From Campylorhamphus procurvoides (lineage: Eukaryota > Chordata > Aves > Passeriformes > Dendrocolaptidae): DNA of 64,000 nucleotides. The notes beneath the pieces were generated by a model, which was given only the letters and a program-made list of their open reading frames with translations, made no database searches and was not told the DNA's origin. Every line of letters begins with the position of its first letter. Position 1 is the stretch's first letter. The stretch spans positions 1,134,110 through 1,198,109 of the forward strand of contig WBMV01000850.1 in NCBI GenBank assembly GCA_013396655.1. The letters run 5' to 3'. Below are positions 1-12,840 of the stretch, one piece after another. The position numbers were made by a program, and so were the translations under genes.

Positions 1-3000
1 TGTCTCATTCATTTCAGAGTAAAGGATTATAAGAATCTAAGAAACACAACTAGTTTTTAAGAATTAATCTTGTACAATTTCTCCAGTATAACAGGCCACA
101 AATAGGCTTTTCATCATCAAGCATGCATGGTATCCTGTTCCAATGCCCTGAGTAAACACATTACCTACAACGGGCAATGCAAGGACAATTGCTTTGTGAC
201 TGGAGCTCATTTACAGCCCCTTGCAGCACTCCAGGACAAGTATCATGACAGACACTCCTTGGACATGGCATTTATTTTGTTGCCCATCAAAGGGTTATTG
301 TTTTAGGTGCAGAAGTTACGATGGTCCTAAGTGGTATAAAGGAATGCCTTTGCCCCCCACTTCAAAACCCCAGTGCCCCAGGGAACACGGGAGGATCCTC
401 AGTGTGGGCTTTGTCAGGGTGGGTTACTCAGCCACCACGAGTAAGCAAACAGTTCCCATTTTCCCATGTGTGGGCAGAGTGGGATTCCTCGTGGTCAGTG
501 TGTCTGTCAGCTGGCCAGCTGGCACTGCCACCTCGAAGGAGCTAAATTAATGCTTTCCTCTTTTCTCTTCGCTCTCTATAGATCCTTGGCTTCTCCTTTC
601 TTCCCTCAGAATACCAAGTTGCTAATGCTGTTTCTGGAACTGCTGAATGTCCCAAACCTGCAGAGCTGTGACCTGGGCTGCTGTCACACAGCCATGCACA
701 CAAATCCATGTGTGCAGATTTGTCCCCACAATGTGACAGGGATCAGGAACGGTCACATAATTGTGAATGAGTTCATGAATGACCAAACTACAGGAAAACA
801 CAAGAAGGGAAGATAAAGGTATTTCCTACCCATGTGTTGAACATCTAGATCTGTAAAATGGAGAAGAAAAACCTTTCTGCATTCTCTATGTGATCTAGAA
901 GTCCCCAGGCTGAAAAAGGATTCCGATTGCTTGGTGTCCTCCACTGAATTCCAAGTAGTGGGTGGTTCACTCCAGCTGAGCTCTGATCTCACCTGAACTC
1001 AGACTTTGGTTTATTCAGCCTTTGTTTTCCCGCTCAGGTGTGTTACCACTTGAAAGAGCAATGACCTGGTTGTAGCCAAAACCAACATTTGCTGACAAAA
1101 TTGGAATTGGACACTTGGTGCAGATCAGCCCAGAAAAAAAACAGATCACTGAACCAGTCCTAGCCAAAATGCAGCAGTGGTTCCTTAACACAGCATCTCT
1201 TCCTTTTTAGCAATGACATATCATATACATTTTTACATATTTCACATCTTTTTTTGCCCCCAAATGTCTGTGCTAAATATGGAAGGACGTGGGTAGTAAC
1301 GAATTCTGAACACTCGAATCAAGTGACAGAGTTTTCACAATGTTTACCAGTGTGGGTGAGTAAACGTGTAACTTCAGGCAGGGCTCAGGGGATTGTGCCA
1401 TTGAGGGGTCTCCAACACTTTTGTGCCTTGCACCACAACCCCACCAGCCCTCTGCCAGACCCTTGCTGGGCTCAGCATTTGTCTGCATGGTTTAATGGCA
1501 GGGTGATGGTTCTCCTCTGCTCACAAGAATCATCCCAGTGGCAGCTCTTCTGCCTCAGATCAGCCCTTCCCCCTTGTGTTTCCCTGCTGGCCCCTGTGTG
1601 AAGGGTCTGTGGCACAGGGGGGTCCCTTCCATGTCTGTGGCACAGGATGGTCCCTGCCACGCCTGTGGCACAGGGGGGTCCCTGCCATGTCTGTGGCACA
1701 GGGAGGACCCTGCCATATCTGTGGCACAAGGAGGTCCCTGCCATGGCTGTCTCTGCTTGGCAAAGCCATTCTGAGGGAAGTGCAGCCCTCACCTTTGGGA
1801 GCACAGAGTGAAGGCAGCATCCTGTGCTGCTCTGCGGTGATCAGGGACTGCTTAATACGAACTTTGGTAGCTCCTTAAAAAGAGAGCTGACTATACTGAC
1901 ACTATTTTTTGCCCCTTTAGGTTTTTCTGGAGCGCTAAGTCAATAGCTGCCCATTCATTATGGTGTAAATGTAGGTTTACATTTAGGACTGTAGATTCTG
2001 GCCATAAGAGACTGTTTATTTTGTGAGAGAAAAGGTGTTATCCTTCCCTAGTTTGCTTCAGTGCCTTATTTACCCACGAGAAATTACTTGCCAGTCTTAT
2101 TTGGCACGTGGCATTTCAGTGAATTTTCATAAGCTGTTCCAGGCCAGAGTGTGAGCCTCATTACAGAGTTCACAAAACAATTTTTTATAGACAAGCCATT
2201 TTTTGAAGGAACTGAACGTTCCAGATACAAAGTCTAGTTTGTTGTAGATTCCTTTGTAAGCTATTCTTTCTGAACAGTAACTTGGGTTGGGTCTTAGCAA
2301 ATATTTTAGTAAGCCAATTGAAGATCGAATTTCCACCAGAAAGAAAGTGAACAAAATCTTTCAATTAATGAATGATTGTTTCTGGAGGAAGTTTCTGGTT
2401 TACCTCAGTATTTTGCCTTGGCTATACAGTCAGAAATCAAAAACTGAGGGTTTTTTTTGGTGGGGCCTTTGTGCACAACACTAAGCATAGTCATCCTTCA
2501 ATTGGGAAAAACAGAATTTCCTCTGAAAAAAGAGGATGGAGATTGAGGGAATAGGAGGAATCAGAACACAGGACACTGTTTTAATTTATATCTTTCTACA
2601 GATATAAGTCTGATCAATACAGAGCAAATCTGAGGATGTCACCCAAGAATACCTAAAAAACACAGTTAAAGTCACCCTTCTGGGGGCTCATACTGGGGAA
2701 TAACTCAGCTTTGTTTGAAGAGTGGTCAGAGAAATAAATTGTTAATGTTTTGGAGGTGATCTTGGCCCAACTTTTTGTTTTGTTTATTTATTTCTTAGTT
2801 TTATTTTGGGGTGACTCAAATTGATGATGACCAATACTTTGGGAGTTAATTAGGTTCAGTTGTCCTTCATGAAACACCTGTCAGGTCTTTCCCAATTTAC
2901 AAGTTTCCTCCTGAGGGGGGTTATTCCACTTCGTGCTCTGTGTTTGATTTGATCTGCCAGTCCACTGGGGACTGTGCAATAAATTAAAGTCAGGGAGATG

Positions 3001-6000
3001 GTCATGATTCTCTGTCTCCTGAGGAACACTCCAGGAATAGAAATTACAAAGGGTAAGTGAGTTTGGGTTTTGGTGATGGTGGTCTGTTTCTTTCTTTCTT
3101 CGTTGTTGGTTTTTTCCTGCCCTAGTTTGATTCCACATAATAATAGGGGTCAAAAGATCAGGAAAATGACCCTGATAAACAGTGGGAGGCTTGAATGCCT
3201 GTACTTATTAACAACATGCAGATGAGGGCTCAGAAAACTGCACATTACCAAAACCTTCCGCAGAGAAAGTGCTGGGGCTCTTGGGCTAAAGCTCTGCCAG
3301 AAAGAGCCTGTAATAGTGGACTCTCCTTACTCAGAGATTAACCAAAGATGTGTGTGATACCAGGACTGCTGGGCTACTGCTTGCTACTGCAATTCCTGCC
3401 CTTTGCAGGTTGCAGCAAGACATTTTAGGAGTAAAGTCTGTTTTGAGTGTTCTTCCAGAACTGGGAAGAGATGTCAGGAATACTGCTGTTCAAAGTGTGG
3501 ACGAGATGCATGTTTGTCATTCTTGATGCTTCTGAATGCTCCTAGTATAGGCAGTGCCTCTTCCCTGGCTGGAAAGAACAACGTGTGAATAACAGCTTCC
3601 CTCTGCTGGACTGCTCTGCACAGGAGCTTTTAAAGGTTCAGTGGAACTGCTGATGGCACTTATTAAGACAGCTGTATGTGAATGACAACAGGAAAAAGTG
3701 TTGCTGAACAGCTATGGCACAGGAAATTTGCAGAGCAGCTCCCATGAGTATGCTGTGATTTAGGACAAAGCTTGGCAGTGATTTCTTCATCTTCCTCTCT
3801 TCCAAAATACTGGAACAAACCTCCCTGTGTAAGGAATGGAGATGATGTTGGCATTCTCAGCAAAAGAAAATAGTATCCTTGAATGTTGTTCCTGGCAATG
3901 TGGCCTGGGGAAAGGAGTCGATTGAAAAACCAAAAGGCTCTTCTCACTGAGCAAGAAAAACTGCTAACACACAGAGATATTAATAATGGTAAAATATGGG
4001 CAAAGTAACAAGGGAGCTGGAAGAAACCACCCCAGAGAAACTGGTTTTGTGGCAATTAATCTCAAAATACTTTATTAAAGTTTTAAAGGGGTGCTTTATA
4101 CTGTTATGTTCTTAGTAGTAAGCTCCAGGTTACTTCATGATACCTAAGTGTACGTGTTAGACATAATTCCAGTGCACTCTGCTGTGGGTCTGGCATTTAA
4201 AGGTTACAAGCCTTGCCATGAGAAGTATATTTAGATTTGCTCCTGAGAGAATTCAGCACTTTTGTTTGCCCAAATGCTGTATAATCTTGCTCTAAGCACT
4301 GGCAGGTTGACTAGTGTGCAGCTAAAGAGAGGGTTTATATTCTTGCTAAATATTGATGTAGGCTGTGAAACTGTAACTATTTGTGCACCACCTTTGCACT
4401 GACCAAGAATTAAAGTTATTTTCATCCCGAGTGGGTGAGGTTGTGGGTGACTGTGCAGAATATTTAGTTTTACTTGCCAGCAAGAAGGAATCTCGCTAAT
4501 CATATTTGTATTATTGGAGACCACACTTTTTCAGCTCTCTTCTTTATAAAATGATGGTAGTGCTGCTCTGTGTGAGCCTACCTATTAGTTTCAGCACTAG
4601 ATTAACTGTTTATTTATTACTTGCTAAACAGATCCTAAATGTATTATAAAATAAAGGGGATGCATTTTTCATTAATTCCAAATTCATGCCAATGTTTCCT
4701 TTAGTTTTATACTTAATTCTTTCTGGTGTTTTCCCTACACCTTCTGCTCAGTGCCACAGGAGGAGAGCTTAAAAATGAAACAGCATAGAAAGTGGCTCAA
4801 ACAGCATAATTACTGAAGTGTGACCTGGAAACTTGCATAACAGTAATGCTAATCCAAAATATAATGAAAATTAGTGAAATTATTCATATCTGTAACCATT
4901 ATAAAATAGGTAACATTCAGTTTATTGTTTTGCAAACTTGTCTGTGTATCTTGAATTCTGGAAGTTTTACATTCTTTCATTACTGGGAATTAGTTGTTTC
5001 TGGCCTGTTTAGCATTCAACAGGATGAGAGTTCCTTTGGATCAGGCCCCATATATATCCTGGCTCCCTGCAGAATTCTTTCCCTAGAGTACCTTAGGAAG
5101 GGCTCCCAAAAGCAACAAGACCTTTGGGAAGGTGTTCATTACAGACCAGTGTGCTCAGCTCAATGCAAATTGCTCCTTCTAATTCACCTGCCATCCAGGT
5201 ATCCTATAGAAGCCAACCAGCTTATCAGTGAGAACATAAAATGCTTTCTGACACTTGACAATTAATCTTGAATTCATCTTTGATTTCTACTGGTTGTAAG
5301 AAGCCAGAGAAGTACCATAGTTACAAAGGAACTCGTGCCAGTGTCTGCAATAAACCAGATCTTTTACACTATTTCACCCCATTTGCAGCTCCCTTGGATG
5401 GGGTTTGGCATCTGCAGATTAAGGTGGTTCCACCACGACGGTCACTGTTTGGCTTCTGAAATGCACATTACCTGCCAGTTTCTTGACCTCAAAAAAGAGA
5501 ACTTGGTGAAGAGTTAAGCCTTTAATTAAATATGTTCTTACAATTGTTTTAGTCACTAAAAACTATGATCTTGTTTCTACTGAATTACAATTATAGCATT
5601 GGAGTAAAAAAATTGCAGACTTTGTGCTGGCTTGTTATAAATATAACATAATGCATACTCTGCTCTCTGTTATTTAACCATATTTGAAGCAGGAGGCTCT
5701 CAGTCTGCAGGAGCCTGTCTTGCATTTTATGGGTAAAATCCTGTCACGTGTCGTCCACATCAATACCAGTTTGTGTCCTATTCCAAAAGCAGTGGGCAAA
5801 TGGGTGAACAAAAGGGGATGGCTTGGGTTTCACACACTGGGTGTAAAACTCTTCACTGCTTCATCCCACTTGGTTAGTTTTCAGTGATGAAATTGCTGGA
5901 CTTTCTTTTCTCTCTGGTGCAAAGGCACTGCACTCTGGGGTCACAGATAAACCTCTTTGCAGCATTTCAGTTCCTCTGTGTCCACCTTCAAGGTCTCCCA

Positions 6001-7540
6001 CCACATCAGACAGCTCTGTTGTCTCCTGTGTCTCATAGAGCCTCGGTGCCTCCAGGTCCCAGAAGTGGCTCCATTTAAGGGCTGTGTCTCAGTGCCAGTT
6101 CTAATGAGTTAAGTTGTACTTGTTGTCATAAACCATCCCATTTCTGGGCAGGCAACAGCAGCAATGGCAGTCTGGTCCCTACGAGAGGAGAAACTGAGGC
6201 AGGGATGTCATCCTGGTTACACAATAATATGGAAAATTCCTGGTTCACGCTCATATGTTAATATTTATACCCTGAAAGTTTGTCTCACCTGACATTTAAA
6301 ACCAGAAAAATCTTAAAACTTTTCCTAGAGAATGTTCTAATTGGTATATTACAATCCTGACTTTCAATTTTGTTCCTAGTTTTGATGAATAAGAATTGAG
6401 ATGTTTGACTTAACTCTGGCAAACCTACATAGTAATTTATTCCTGTGACCAATCCTTTTTTAGGATTCTCTCCTCTGAAGTTGGTCTTGAGAGAGAAATC
6501 CCATTCCAGAATAGCAATGCAGACACGTGGGATCTGTTTGATCTCTGCTTTTAGCCTGAAGTCTGTGTTTACTGGGGAGTGACTTATGTTTTGATATAGT
6601 AATAGTAGTATTCCACAACCACTAAAATGTTGTCTAAAAAAGCAACCCTATTTTATTAAAAAGGATCTATGCATAGTTTTTCTTAGATGGTTTTTTGTAA
6701 TCCAATTCCCAGAGGAAAAAAACCCCATCATATTGCATAGGAAAAGATAGTATTATAGAAAATTGCTAACTCTGATGCTGAAAATACTTCAACAAATGAA
6801 AATAGAAAATAATTTCAAAAAAAAATAAAAAGGGAAGAAATGAGACAGGTACATCTGTAAAGACTGCTTCCCACTCATGCAGCATTTTTTCAGTAATGGT
6901 TTTATTCTGAGAGAACTGTGTTTTAATTAATGAAGAATTAAGTAGGGAAGTTCACACAATCTCCTTGCCTGATTGTGAAGCCACTATGAAAACCAAACAA
7001 GGCTCAAAGCTCAAATCTTTGTCCAGTATGCAGAAATAATATATTGAAGGAGTTTAGTCTTTTAGGGTTGAGTCTCTGTGCTTCCCTCTGCTCTGGAGGT
7101 GATCAGCCACGACTCGTCTATTACAAAGCTGAAATGAACATTCTGCAAACACAAACTCAGGTTCATCCTCTTGTTCATCCTTCCTTCAGCTCGACGTTTG
7201 TCAGTGTTTGAACACTGGACCACAAAGCCACCCTGTGGTGGCTCCGGGACTGGCGGGTCCCTGTTTAAAAAAAATCGGTAAGAACTGTGTGGATCCACCA
7301 AATTTATAAAATTTATCTTAGTTAACATTTAGCTATAGCAGTGTGACGTTAGATAGCTTTGATGAAGTGTGTTAGTTTTAAAAACATACATAATCGTGTG
7401 TGAAAATAGTTCCTTCTTGTACTTTGCAAGATCCCTGTGCAGAGGAGGATAAAGGTGTCTTAATGTGAACATCAGATGCTTTTTCTTATCGATTCCTGGA
7501 TCCCATTGTAACTGCTCTGTACCGACACACCAGGTCCTGC
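1..7540. other. Intergenic DNA upstream of MED31, no supported gene
   Basis: No exon-like block with matching splice phases and no protein I recognise was found on either strand. Open frames of 60-140 codons occur, for example 4846-5265 plus and 3663-4055 minus, but they have ordinary AT-rich composition and no family resemblance. By human synteny a neighbour such as SLC13A5 might be expected on this side. I looked for its C-terminal exon in this stretch and did not see it. The only clear structure is the minisatellite at 1607-1746. Confidence 0.6.
1607..1746. repeat. 28-bp minisatellite, five copies
   Basis: The string CTGTGGCACA recurs at 1607, 1635, 1663, 1691 and 1719, an exact 28-bp period. 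Each unit continues with a G-run, GGTCCCTGCC and a CATGT-like end. A degenerate sixth start (CTGTCTCTGC) lies at 1747. The units differ by a few substitutions only. Since 28 is not a multiple of three, the reading frame changes with each unit, so the overlapping open frames here are repeat artefacts. Confidence 0.95.
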
Positions 7541-8080
7541 AGTGACTCCTGAGCACCCTGGGGTTTGCAGTGGGGTCTGCAGTGGGTGCCCTGGGGTTTG
7601 CCCGGACCTGCAGCGCTGTGGGCAGGGGATGTGGGGGTTGTTTGGGCATGGGGAGCTCTGGGCACAGACTCGATACCCGGGATGGATGGGGCTGGTGGAA
7701 CCCGGGGTGGGAACACGGAACTCCTGCGATCGGGAACAGGGACCGCCCGGCACCGGCAATGGCGCCGTCCCGGCCCCGCTCCTCCGTACGCCGTTGCTAG
7801 GCAACCGCGGCCGCGCTTCCGGCGCCGGGCGCTGCCGCCATCTCGAACCCGCGGCCCGGACATGGATGCAGGTGCGGGACAGGGACAGAGCCGGGCCGGG
7901 CCGGTGCGGGTCCCCCTGGGTTTGGGAAGGGGCCGCAGCCGCTGTCGGAGGCCCCCGAACCCCGGAGCGCCGCGCCAGGCGGGGCCGGTCGCTCGCGGCC
8001 CGGCAGAGGCCGCAGCCCCGAGGAGGCCCCGCACGGCCCAGGGTGACACCCCGCCCCAGATTACTCTCAAACCCCGCTGC
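7540..8080 (+). promoter_or_regulatory. CpG-island promoter of MED31
   Basis: The sequence changes sharply from AT-rich to GC- and CpG-rich around 7540 and back after about 8080, covering the MED31 start codon at 7862. Within 75 bases upstream of the ATG lie an X-box-like palindrome (7793-7805), an ETS-type CTTCCGG (7816-7822) and a YY1-like GCCGCCATCT (7834-7843). No TATA box is apparent, as usual for a housekeeping promoter. Motif calls are by eye; the transcription start is not determined. The long open frames on both strands here are products of GC richness. Confidence 0.8.
7793..7805. promoter_or_regulatory. RFX X-box-like palindrome
   Basis: GTTGCTAGGCAAC is a 13-bp inverted repeat (GTTGC / GCAAC arms around a TAG core), close to the RFX consensus GTNRCC-N(0-3)-RGYAAC. 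It sits 57 bases upstream of the MED31 ATG inside the CpG island. RFX occupancy is inferred from the motif only. Confidence 0.6.
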
Positions 8081-9474
8081 TAAGGGTCCGATTCTTAGTG
8101 TTTCTCTCTTGTATCAGACGACACGGGAAATCGGCTTCGATTCCAGCTGGAGTTGGAGTTTGTTCAATGTCTGGCGAATCCAAATTACCTCAACTGTGAG
8201 TACTTAAACACCAGGACCCTGAGGAGTTCATACAGTTTAATGGTGGTTAATATTGCTGCTGATGTTAAACAGGGGGAGAGGGCTAAACAAAGCAAAGGGA
8301 GTGCTGTCTTTCACAGCATAAAGGTGGTCTGTATATTATAACAGGTGGGTTTTTTAAGATGAAAAGTCTTTTATTAGTTGAAATGCAAACAAGGCGTATC
8401 TATTTGGTGGAGAAAAATTAAGTTCAAATCTGTTATTAAATAATAATGTTAACACCATTCTCACTCACCTGTAACTGACAATTCCTTGTCATTTTATTTC
8501 AGTTCTTGCGCAAAGAGGCTACTTCAAAGACAAAGCTTTTGTAAATTATCTTAAATATTTACTTTATTGGAAAGAACCTGAATATGCAAAATACCTGAAG
8601 TAAGTTATGTTTCTGCATTTTAATGGTTTGGCATTGACCTCCAGCAGCATGCCAGGGTTGGTTTCTGCCTGTAGCCTTACCTCTGGCCTCCCTGCTGGGG
8701 TTATATGGAATATAGATTTTCCTGCTTCCAACAGTCCAGATGTAGCGGGAATGGGCAAAATTATAGAACCTTTATTTCACGAGTTGTGTGTGGAATCTTC
8801 CTTTACAGGCTTTATCTGCCTTTCCCGTTGGTTTAAAGCTGTTGAATGTTAGGGTACACAACTACTTCAGTTAGGCCCAGTAAATCCATTTTCCGATTAA
8901 TTTTGCATTGTTACTGCTTACTTGAGACAAAGGATGACTTTGTGTTTTTGCAGGTGTGCAGATTCCTTCAGTTTTTGGGGAAATGTTTTTTTGTCATGTT
9001 CTTTTAAATGGCCTCTGGAAACAGGTGTAATTGTTATGGATTTGCTGTTGCAAACCAAGCCAGGGAGGAAGCTCCTCTAAGCAATCAGCAATGTACATTT
9101 ATAAACTGGACTGGACTCGTTTTCTGGCCAAGTTACCAAGTCAGAGTGTGTGGAATGTGTGCAGGCTGAAGGGGTTTCACACTTGGGTAAAGCACATACA
9201 TGACAAAAATAATTACCTGAGACTCCAGATTTTGTGTCCCTTGTAAAAACCTGTATTAAAGTGTGTTTCTTTTCAATCCAGGTATCCTCAGTGTTTACAT
9301 ATGTTAGAGCTGCTCCAGTATGAACATTTCCGCAAAGAACTGGTCAATGCTCAGTGTGCCAAATTCATTGATGAGCAACAGATCCTCCACTGGCAGCACT
9401 ATTCCCGGAAAAGGATGCGCCTCCAGCAGGCACTGGCTGAGCAGCAGCAACAAAATAACACCTCTGTGAAATGA
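7862..9474 (+). CDS. MED31: Mediator complex subunit 31
   Basis: Complete gene of four coding exons: 7862-7871, 8118-8195, 8503-8599 and 9282-9474, all with GT-AG introns and matching phases (1, 1, 2). The 125-residue product (human about 131) begins MDADDTGNR. It holds the highly conserved Soh1/MED31 helical domain at residues about 9-100, with segments such as FVQCLANPNYLN, RGYFKDKAFVNYL and FIDEQQILHWQHY, then a Gln-rich tail QQQQNNTSVK. MED31 is a subunit of the Mediator middle module, binds MED7, and links activators to RNA polymerase II in the nucleus. The first exon holds only three codons and one base; the start is the only ATG placed before the conserved block in frame. The N-terminus is shorter than the human MAAAVAMETDD. 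Convergent with TXNDC17 downstream. Confidence 0.96.
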
Positions 9475-9633
9475 AAAGCACGTGGAGTGGCGATGATAAG
9501 GTGTACTTTGTGTCAGTGAACTATTTAGAGGGGAGGAATGAACCTTGTATAGGTTTGGCTCTCGATGTGCGTCCCTTTAGTTTGGATTTATCAAGTGGCT
9601 GGGGCTTTTGTTTCATCAGCTCTTTTAAAGATT

Positions 9634-9639
9634 AATAAA
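9634..9639 (+). terminator. MED31 polyadenylation signal AATAAA
   Basis: A canonical AATAAA lies 160 bases after the MED31 stop codon, giving a short 3' UTR of roughly 180 bases. The cleavage site itself is not identified. Confidence 0.7.
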
Positions 9640-10285
9640 TACCTAGTGCAATTTATTTTGTAGCATGGACAACTCTGTAAGAGCATTGTTCTGGTGTCTC
9701 TTGATTTTGAAAACAAAACATATTGCTACTTCCTGACATAAGTATCTACAAAAAGTGTAGTTCCAAAGGCTGTTCCTAGGAGGCCTCTTCTCTGGAGAAT
9801 AATGATGTGTCTTTTAAAGTGCGACTGCTGCCTACAGTTGTGGGACAAGCAAAGGTGAAGTAATGATATTCTACAACATCTAAATTGTGGAGTTTTTCCT
9901 TGAAACTAAGCTGAGCTATTACTTGTCATTTCTGTTTTCCTGGCAGTCGTTGCTGGGAGTTTGGCAGAGTTTTCCTTACAAGTACAGGTACTCAACTGTC
10001 AACCACTACCATGTGATCAGTGACTATGACTGTCAGACTCCACTTTATCACACTTCACTGAAAAGATAAGCCATTAAAGATCTTTGGCACTGGAAATTTA
10101 CCTCAACAGCATCAGTAGCTATGTGGTCATATTTAGGAGGAACAAGGAGGTTTTTCTGTTTCTCCTCTACCCCCTTACTCACTATAACAAATGTAACTTA
10201 GCATTGTTCTTCAGAAAGTGCAGGCTGCTCTCAGTTTCTAACATGAGCTCAACTCCTTTGAAAAGAGGCTGTTTACAAACTGAGG

Positions 10286-10291
10286 TTTATT
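10286..10291 (-). terminator. Candidate TXNDC17 polyadenylation signal
   Basis: TTTATT on the plus strand (AATAAA on the minus strand) lies about 195 bases beyond the TXNDC17 stop. Another copy at 9652-9657 overlaps the MED31 end. Which is used cannot be decided from sequence. The 1-kb stretch 9475-10485 otherwise holds only the two convergent 3' UTRs and spacer. Confidence 0.4.
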
Positions 10292-10485
10292 TGCACATGA
10301 AAGGAAAGATACAGCTTTTTGTTCCAAGACTTTAGTGTAGGGTTTGGACCCAGAATTTCATAACGTTTATCTTGACTAGTTGAAGTCATTAACCGTGAAA
10401 GTTTTAACAAAGGTCAATGATTCTTTGAAAAGACAGTGCAGTAATTTAGATTACCATCTTCGTCAATGATTAATTAATGAGGGAT

Positions 10486-12814
10486 TTAGTCTTCAGTAAA
10501 CAACATCCGCACAAGCTCTGCTTTAAAACATTCTTCTTCGACCAGCTTCTGAGGCTGAAAGAGAAGTTACAAGTTTTAGGCACAATTCAAAAACTTGTAG
10601 CCCAGAGCCATCTGTACACACGCACGTTAGCCACACCCAGCAAGTGTTGCCCCGGGGAGGAGGGTAGTGGGGTGAAGTAAGCGAGGTAAGAATAACTGAA
10701 ACATTCCTGAGGGTTTTCTGGGCCTGGAAGAGGCATTTCTAAAAAAGTAACTGCTCATTTAAATAATATGCACAAGTTAAAACTTGAGCTGTAGTCTTAA
10801 GTCGAATGTACTGCACATGACTTGTTTCGCTCCTGTAATTCAGCATTTGGATTTTTCAGAAGTTGGGAAGCTGCAAGTCAAGAAGGTTAACAATATGTAG
10901 CTAAAAATTTTCTCAACCCCTGAAGCACTACAAGCTAAGTGTACATATTCCCTTTACTGCATGTAATGTACAACATTACACAGTGAGTATAGTGGTTCTC
11001 TCTTGAGGGCCTGTTTCAGTCATGAGGAATGCATGGCAGGGGTTGTTCCAAATGCTCTGCTCTCCTTGAACAAGAGAGGGTTCTTGGAGAACTAAGTAAT
11101 TTACAGCCCTACGCTCTTTCCACATCCCCATTGCAGTGCCTGTAGATCCAGAACATACAACAAATCACTTACTGTTCCATATTTGAGTAGTGTAGGCACT
11201 GCTGTTAGTTTCAGATTCCTCCTGAATTCATTGTTGGGATCCTTCCAGCTGTCAGACAGAAGGGGTTAAGCATAGCTTGCAGAGGAGCATTTTTAAGTCA
11301 AAATTCCTTCAAAAGAATGATTCAAAGGCCTTTGCCTCATGCCTCCCCAACCCACTTCTCAGAACAAGCATGCAGATAGTTCACATTAGGAATAGTGAAG
11401 GCCTCAAAAAATGATTGATTCCTTACAGAGAAGAGCAGTTCTGTCAGTTTTTTCAATGAGCTAGGTAACCACCAGTCCACCAATGGCAAAGTTATCCCCA
11501 CTGTTAGTATTCAAAGTTACTTACTAGGTTCTGTCTCCTACTAGGCAGTAGATGAAAACCGACTCATCAGGCAGGTTATGCAGTTCTTTCCTCACAACTG
11601 GTTCAGCTAGAGAATAAGTTTTAAAATCTATTAGTAGTTAATACTTGTACTGTGCTACGGAATCGCATGGGTTTACTTGGACCAGCAAGGCTGCTAATTA
11701 ATGGTTGGTCTGTTTCAGTTAAGAGATCCGTCTTTCATTTCACCTGGCTATCCACAAGCTTTGCAGAGTTTATTAATCCTCAGTATTACGTTGAGTAAGG
11801 GCCAATTTCTGCTCTTAACAAGTAAGGAGAACATTAGTCATGTCCTGCGGGTGTGGGAGCGCATTGTGGCAGAGTGATGGCTCCTTAAGGCAGCTCCACA
11901 CGTGCTCTGGCACGTAGGAGCCAGGTAGTTGAGCAGCGTGATTTGTGAGAACTGCTTTTGTCTCCAAACAGGACAAAAGAAACTTATCCAACACCCATCT
12001 GAGGTGAATAAGCCAATACTTCTTTATTCAGTACACTGGGAACATGAGGGATAGCTCCTCCTAGTGTGTACCCTGGACAACAAAATTTGTACAGGTAATA
12101 TACCTTCTTGTTACGTAAATCTATTCTTCTATTCATTTTTATACTACTCTGTTATATAAGTCCATTCTAACCTTTACATTGATTGGTTCTATGTGCTATA
12201 TATCTATACTTCAAAAACAATCCCTGGTCAATTCTCCTTAGTTTTACTGACTGGAATCCTTGATATGCAGATCAAGATGGGAAGGGGTGCGGGATTTCCA
12301 AGCAGCATATATGATCCAGTAATTTAACATACATGGTCCAATATCCACAGCTGCACACTTCAAACACAACACTCCTTAACAATTCTATACATAGTACTTC
12401 ACAATTTTCTACCCTTAATCGAACCAGCTATTTCTTTTGTTCGTTATCACAACTCCTTCTTCCATATAATTAAGTCTTAATTATTTATCTAACTATTTGT
12501 AGCACCTTCACCTGGAGGGCACTGGGCCCCGCCCTGGAGGGCCCTGCCGCTCCTTGACACGCTGAGCAGAGGTGAATTCCCTGCTTTTGGATGCCGGGCC
12601 ATGCACCAGCCTCGGTGGGTAACACGGGCACGGCCCGCCCGGGGGATCCCCCTCGCCCCTCCGCAGCCTCACCCGTCACGCAGTCGGGGCACCAGCTGCG
12701 GCCCTCGGCGTCCTTGTCCCCGCAGAACAGCGCGAAGATGGCCCGCCCGCGGTAGCGCTGCGCGGTGCGCACGAACTCCTCGTACCCGCGGGCCTGCGCC
12801 TCCTCCCAGCCCAT
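10486..12814 (-). CDS. TXNDC17: Thioredoxin domain-containing protein 17 (TRP14)
   Basis: Complete minus-strand gene. Coding exons in transcript order are 12814-12673, 11606-11525, 11248-11173 and 10554-10486; all introns are GT-AG and phases match (1, 2, 0). The product is 122 residues (human 123). It has one thioredoxin fold with the family active site WCPDC at residues 41-45 (Cys42, Cys45), preceded by [10 protein letters not shown]. It also has [29 protein letters not shown] with the cis-Pro typical of thioredoxins, and the C-terminus [13 protein letters not shown]14 is a cytosolic oxidoreductase reduced by thioredoxin reductase 1. It reduces L-cystine and persulfides or disulfides on selected proteins. 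It shares a short head-to-head promoter with KIAA0753. Intron 1 carries an LTR-like insertion. Confidence 0.95.
11840..12505 (-). mobile_element. Candidate solo LTR in TXNDC17 intron 1
   Basis: A block that is AT-rich from about 12000 to 12500 contrasts with the GC-rich exon 1 next to it. On the minus strand it reads like an LTR: an AT-rich U3-like part, then a poly-A signal AATAAA near 12022-12027 followed by an R/U5-like stretch. No primer-binding site, coding remnant or clear target-site duplication was seen, so the borders are approximate and the family is not assigned. It is in the same orientation as TXNDC17, so its poly-A signal could affect that transcript. Confidence 0.4.
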
Positions 12815-12840
12815 GGCGGCGGAGCCCGCTCCTGCCTTCC

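Noticed and set aside
4846..5265. 139-codon plus-strand open frame left of MED31
   Set aside because: AT-rich, unrecognised, and without exon neighbours.
7486..8207. Overlapping long open frames on both strands over the MED31 promoter
   Set aside because: They follow CpG-island composition, overlap in several frames, resemble no protein, and MED31 splicing explains the coding part.
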